From NCBI RefSeq assembly GCF_040412425.1, contig NC_089789.1:31271106-31335105 (forward strand): a DNA stretch of 64,000 nt, written 5' to 3'. The notes beneath the pieces were generated by a model, which saw only the letters and a list, made by a program, of their open reading frames with translations, made no database searches and was not told the origin of the DNA. Below, piece after piece: positions 58,560-64,000 of the stretch. Origin of the DNA: Macrobrachium rosenbergii (taxonomy: Eukaryota > Arthropoda > Malacostraca > Decapoda > Palaemonidae). How positions within the stretch are numbered: position 1 is the stretch's first letter; each line of letters starts with the position of its first letter. The position numbers and the translations under genes are program-made.

Positions 58560-61025
58560 TGTAAAACTGCATATAAGAAAAAAAAAAAAAAATCACTCGA
58601 TGGGTTCTTTCCCATTACAAACTGCAAATTATATATGGAGTTTGATTTCTCTGAATGAAACTGACCAACTCAAGTTTTTGAAAATTAATGACACCGAAAC
58701 ATTTTGTTTCCAGGATAACCACTGCCAGTTAACATTTACATAAGGTATTTTAAAACAACCAGATACAACAATAGTAAAGAGGATAATTTGTTGAAGACTG
58801 TGCTGTTGAAAACGTTGCTACCTGTTGGTATATCTACAGATAAGTAATGTTGAGTCATTACTCAAAGCTATTTGAAATGCCAAAGAACCAAATACTTTCT
58901 TGATACACAAGTATTCTAATAACCAGTTATTGCAATAAGACAAAAAATCTCATTTACTCAGCTCTTTACTTTGGGCAAAAATTTCTTGTAAAATGTTATG
59001 ACAAATACCCCAGACCCAAGATATTCTAAAAACCTTTTCCTAAATTTCGATTAGCTAAAAATTTTAGTGGTCTGACTAATTATTACCAATAGTACTTGGA
59101 CTGATATAAAAGTACTTCACCTAGAACATACTGGTTGTACCAAATTTAGACCACCTCGTGCACTGCAATTTCGAATAACTAGAAATATGGTGGTCCATCA
59201 GATTCATTAATATTTGGACAGATATGAAAGTGCTGTACCTGACACGTAATGGGACCAAAAACGTAGTTCACATATGGATCAACAACCATAACCAAGGTGC
59301 TTCCTGTGTTATCTTTTCTTCATTTTTTAAAGACAGCAAGAAGGTCTCAAGAGAGACTTTCCACCTAACAAACAAATTAGTAGCAACAGCTACTGTCATG
59401 GAGCAATTATTTTTCAGAGAGCCATCTAATTCCAAAGGAGCACAGTGATGTACACTATTTCGGAATATTCAATATGAAAGATTAATGGCATACATAAAAG
59501 GTATAGCAATTAAACACTGTCACAGGAAAAGAAAAGTTAGTGTAACTCTCGAATGGATAATCAGCCACACTTGATATCCCAGAAAAATGAAGAAGCTGAC
59601 CTCATAATTAAAACCACATTCAACTGAAGTGTTCTGACTCAGTCATCATCACTTCTGACTGCTTACAATAAAAAGCAGGCACTGCCAAGAACCAACAGAA
59701 AACTGATATTGCATATCAAAAACAAAAATGCTCATCCATGACCGATCAACTAATACAAAGATAGCAACACTGGCTCACAGACTAAGAGTGGATTCACTCT
59801 GGAAATGAAAATATTCCATATAAGAAGAGAGCTGCAAACGCCAGGAAAACCACATTCGTAGACTACCTTCTTTAATACTATCACACACTCCTAAGGTAGT
59901 TGTGATCAGGCATGAACTTCATTACACTGTGTAATAACCTTCCACTTCATCCTAAACCTTGAAACTCCCTTTGATATTGTCCAATCATGACAATGAACCA
60001 TGGTTTGGATGAACATGTAATGGGAAGAAAACCTATCCTAATCAGCAGTTCTTTCTCTGAAAAAATTCTTTCTCATCGTATGCTTCTTAACAATTCCACA
60101 AAACAAACCTTACTATTTATTCCTCACTACAAACACAATTCTCTCATTTGTTAACAATATGAACCACGAAAAATCTTAAATATTCAAGGAGCAGGAGTCC
60201 CTATCGTCAAAGAGCTACCATAAACTGCCAAATCCACCCATCAATCATCACCAAATACAGTATCTTAACTAGTGTCATTCATAACCTGAGATTACCGAGA
60301 CCATGTCATCTATAAGAGAAAAAGGAGAAAGGAACCAGTCATGCTATTGCACAATGCCACAATCTGGTATGCATGTCTCTCTATAAGATGTCCTGAATGC
60401 CATTTAATGGTATTAAATGGTAAGATAAGGGGATGACTGACTGACTGATAGATTTATGCCTATTTATATATTTAAAGTACTTTCTACTACAAATCATTAG
60501 TTTTAAGGCCTACAATAGTACAAAATCAAAATATAACTAAAAACCACTTCTAAATGCACACCTAACATTAATAAACAAAATGTATTTACTATGCTGTTGA
60601 AACAAAATATATGCTTAATACCCCAGTGATAATATAAATCCCTTTCAGTACACATGTATGAGGCTGAGACAAACACGACTGTAAACCTGGTTTAAAGATT
60701 TGGGCAACTTAAATATTTAAAATATAGCAACAAAAAAACAGCAAGTCCTTTCCAGAAAGTAACTGTATTTTTGGCGTGAACCTTAGCATAAACAAGGACT
60801 AAAAACATGTACATGCTTTGTTCTATCTTTAAAACCTTTGTTCAGACCCAAGCAAAAACTTGACCTCAGAAGACCTAGCTTTAATCAAGAATACAAGGCT
60901 TTTTTCCTCAAACTGGCCAAGCAATACCAGTGCAACATGACAGCACTTCAAGCCAGCTATTTTAAGATGAAAGAGCTTTTATCATGGGATGATACAATTC
61001 CTTGACCTTTCAAAACTTAAATCAA
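58560..61025. other. Intergenic, no gene recognised
   Basis: AT-rich with short frames only. An A14 run (58,581-58,594) abuts the fold-back element and a short (TGAC)n lies at about 60,433-60,452. Confidence 0.55.
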
Positions 61026-61031
61026 ACATAA

Positions 61032-61446
61032 GCCATCAAGATAAACCAGCCACAACTATTACATAAACAAATCAATGCTAATGACAGAAAATAAGACCAC
61101 TTCATGTAACTTGTACATCTTACTGGGTCACAAGGAATCTGGAACCAAAACAAATAACCAAGGATATGCCATTCAGATAAACCAGCCACAACTAGGAGAT
61201 ACCGCATTAAAAACCAATGCTAGTGAGAGAAAAAAACACAATTTCATGTAACCTGTACATCTAACTGGATCACATGAATATGAAACCAAAACAAATAACC
61301 AAGGACAAGCCATTCAGATGAACCAGCCACAACTAGGAGATACTGCATAAACAAACCTATGCTTATGACAGGAAATAAGACTTCATATGACATGTGCATC
61401 TCACTGGATCACAAGAGTCTAAAACCACACAAATAACCAAGGACGA
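61032..61446. repeat. 136-141-bp tandem repeat, three copies
   Basis: Units start GCCAT-CAGAT-AACCAGCC at 61,032, 61,168 and 61,309. They share CAACTA, AATGCTA/TATGCTTATGACAG, TTCATGTAAC-TGTACATC, ACTGG-TCACA and CAAATAACCAAGGA. Copies are clearly diverged. Confidence 0.9.
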
Positions 61447-61449
61447 AAT

Positions 61450-62785
61450 GGATAACAAAGGGACCACATCTGTAGTCGCAGGAATACTGGAAATACTGTA
61501 TGCTTAAATGCATTTACGTTTCATTTTTTTTTTATTGTGTTAACCACTATACCACAATCACTGTCATGCCATTCTCAAAAACCTTACTTCCATTCTAAAC
61601 TAAGAATATTGACTCAATCACCAGATTTGTAAGCCTTTCCTAAGTTAGTTATTTTGAAGGTTTGCTCTTCAAAATAATTTCTTCTGTGACTTACATTATT
61701 TTACATACTTTTTTGTACTGTAACGAAATTGTAGGAAATAACAACAAAGCTATAGGTGATAAAAAAAAAAAAAGGTGCCATAACACTTCACCCAAAAAAA
61801 TTATAACTGTTTGCATAATAACTCTTCCTCACTTGGTTTTAAAAGCATTATATTCATCAAATCTTGGACATGTACATAGTGTTACTAGTTCTCTTTTCTG
61901 GAATTAGAGGCCTAAGCCTATGTATAGTAAGCCGTACCTAAAATTCTTAAAAAGGCCCTATAGTTGGCAACTCCTAAACTCACATTCTTACGGCTTTTCA
62001 CTGTTTCTGCAGAGGCCTTAATATGAAAAAACTGTAAGCCAATTATCACAACCTCAAAGAAAAATACCTGTACCATATTTCTAATTCTGGTCTAGCTAAA
62101 GATACGTCTACATAAAAGGCAATTAAATACTTTCCAGATTATCAGTCTGTTCGCTTATAAACAGGAAATTGCTAGGAAATGCCTTACATACAGATCAATA
62201 TTTTATTGAATTATGCTTCTTAACACAAATTCAAACCACCAGTTCAATGCATTATCTTCATCTAGACTGAGCATTGCATTATGGGAGTTTAGCATTGTAG
62301 TGAACTGAGTTGCTTTTATGAAACATCGTAAATAAATATCCAATATTAACCTTACCAGTTCCACAAATTCACGTACTAGCGTTAAATTCTATATTTTCCA
62401 AGCACTTTTAATTGTACTAAGTAAGGAGTCAACTAAACCAAAAATATTTCTTAACCATTTTGAAATTGCAGTGCAAAAGGTAGTTTTAGTTTCATGCCAG
62501 ATGTTACTTCATCACAAGTCGATTTTACGATTAACAAAGCAACTTGATTCATGATAGTTATGCTTAACTGAAAAGAACGGGGTAAAGTTACAATATGACT
62601 CAGGATTTTTCTCAAGTCCTCCAGTATTCAAGTATATACTGAGTCTATAACACATCAACTGGATGAGGAGTAGACAGTTTCAACCAAATAAAATAAACAC
62701 TATCAAAAGGCAAAAACCCTTTCAACAGCACAGCCTTAACCAAGCATGACCTCATGATTATTTTATCCAGCTGTTTTAGATACTA
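61450..62785. other. Intergenic, no gene recognised
   Basis: AT-rich, no repeats or domains. A minus-strand AATAAA (TTTATT at 62,202-62,207) could serve the candidate exon to the right. Confidence 0.5.
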
Positions 62786-62788
62786 ACT

Positions 62789-63122
62789 TCAATAAATTTC
62801 AACCAGCAGAAGCTGTCCTGGACTCTTAAAGTTTCTAAAAACCACAAAATTATCAAAAACTATCACACTAATATTCATAAAGAGAAGAACACACATCACC
62901 ATGCATGTGCTTGGAGTTATTCTGTGATTGATATTTTTAACTACCACAGGTAGTTTCTTCTTGTTTATCAAGCTGGCCTTATGCCAGCATAACCTCTTGC
63001 TCAAGGAGTACCTCGTAACTCTTGGTGGCAGGTCAGTGGATGATGATAACTGTTGAATAAGACCTGTACCTAAGCCATGTGGGGACAAGCCTGAACTTCT
63101 AGTCTTCAGTACAGCACAAAGC
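62789..63122 (-). CDS. Candidate minus-strand exon, unknown protein with a hydrophobic segment
   Basis: A minus-strand acceptor-like ATTATTTTACAG is followed by about 110 open codons without low complexity. They include SSGLSPHGLGTGLIQQLSSS, RVTRYSLSKRLCWHK and a hydrophobic stretch CMVMCVLLFMNISVIVF that could be a membrane segment, then a stop. No family is recognised and no upstream exon was found inside the window. A chance frame is possible. Confidence 0.2.
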
Positions 63123-63139
63123 CTGTAAAATAATTTCAA

Positions 63140-64000
63140 TTTTAGATTCCATACAGCAACAATGTTGGTTTACAACAGCAATCTCCCTTTGATATAAATG
63201 TCAAAGATACAATGTCAATATCCCTTTAGGTGAAGGAATATGTTTACTCTGCAAAAAATCTGAATATTCCACTAGCCTCACAACTATTCAGAACTTTGGT
63301 GGTCTGGCTTGACAGGTAACAAAAGATATCCAACAGCAAATAGTAATTTCATGTCAACTGTAGACCAAGCTAAGCTTTAATTTACATTTATCATTCAATT
63401 ACAATTATATGTTCCAAGTGCAACATATAAAATGATTAACATCATTTGTTTTATTCACTTCATCTTGCTGGCCTTTAAAAGATGACTGTTGAAGACCATT
63501 GCAATACTGAACATATATTTTAAAACAATAATCATCATTCCAACCACCTTGTTTTCAAACTGTTCATTTTAGTAATATACTGTTAAGATAACTTCTCTTC
63601 TACTTAACCAAGCTTATTTTAACAGGAAAATCTACTTTAAAAGTTGAAAAATCTACTTTAAGAATTATTCCTAGGCACATTTTACATTTTACCATAAAAA
63701 TTGTCCATAAGCCTAAAAGCTCAAACTGACTGCAATTCTGTGAACAGAAAGCTACAGAACCTACTCAAACAGAATCTGAATTCCTACAGAGCAAAACTAA
63801 TTTACATTCTGTACCTACCATGCAACCAGCCAAGAATAAATGAAGTTTGTAGTGAGAGTTTTAAACTATTTAAAGAAAAACTTTAATATTTTTTGCATCA
63901 CAGGTACAAACCACTTACTGTAATTATTTCTGTATACCACTCCCATCACTAAAGAATGCCTGTTCCAGTACAAGGCTGGCCTAATCTAAGATGACGATGA
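63140..64000. other. Intergenic right edge, nothing recognised
   Basis: AT-rich sequence with short frames and no motifs. Confidence 0.55.

Noticed and set aside
59224..59448. 74-codon + strand frame considered as a transposase fragment
   Set aside because: No catalytic motif or family signature could be identified.

Overview
Eukaryotic nuclear DNA, most likely from a decapod crustacean. The window contains one complete gene on the + strand. It encodes the Notch-pathway DNA-binding protein Suppressor of Hairless (Su(H), also called RBPJ or CSL). Two things point to a decapod: the very high density of TA, CT/GA, ATT and TG microsatellites, and a dispersed repeat at 14,752-15,050 that I recall from decapod transcript 3' ends. 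The species cannot be fixed from the sequence.

Layout. Positions 1-2,750 are upstream non-coding DNA with GA tracts. A CpG-rich promoter/5'UTR zone (about 2,760-3,496) precedes the ATG at 3,497. The protein is assembled from ten coding exons between 3,497 and 38,866. All junctions are GT-AG and every splice phase matches, giving 642 residues. Intron 1 is about 21 kb, full of microsatellites, and holds a compact candidate alternative promoter near 19,940-20,316. Introns 3 and 4 consist largely of TA, TTA and CATA repeats. The 3'UTR runs to a poly(A) signal at 40,263. It carries a GY-box and three K-boxes, which are the miR-7 and miR-2-family target motifs known from Drosophila Notch-pathway 3'UTRs.

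Positions 40,290-64,000 hold no complete recognisable gene. They contain retroelement remnants: a LINE-type zinc-knuckle ORF1 piece and a frameshifted LINE ORF2 3' end. They also contain three fold-back (hairpin) elements, tandem repeats and two weak candidate minus-strand terminal exons. Long microsatellites almost vanish after about 30.65 kb, an abrupt change in texture inside intron 5.

The protein has the canonical CSL fold (N-terminal Rel-like domain, beta-trefoil, C-terminal IPT domain), with the DNA-contact arginines and RAM-pocket residues intact. It is framed by lineage-specific low-complexity ends: a 13-His run at the N-terminus and 30 glutamines at the C-terminus. I found no convincing new biological system. 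The best leads are the internal promoter, the 3'UTR motif set and the hairpin loci.
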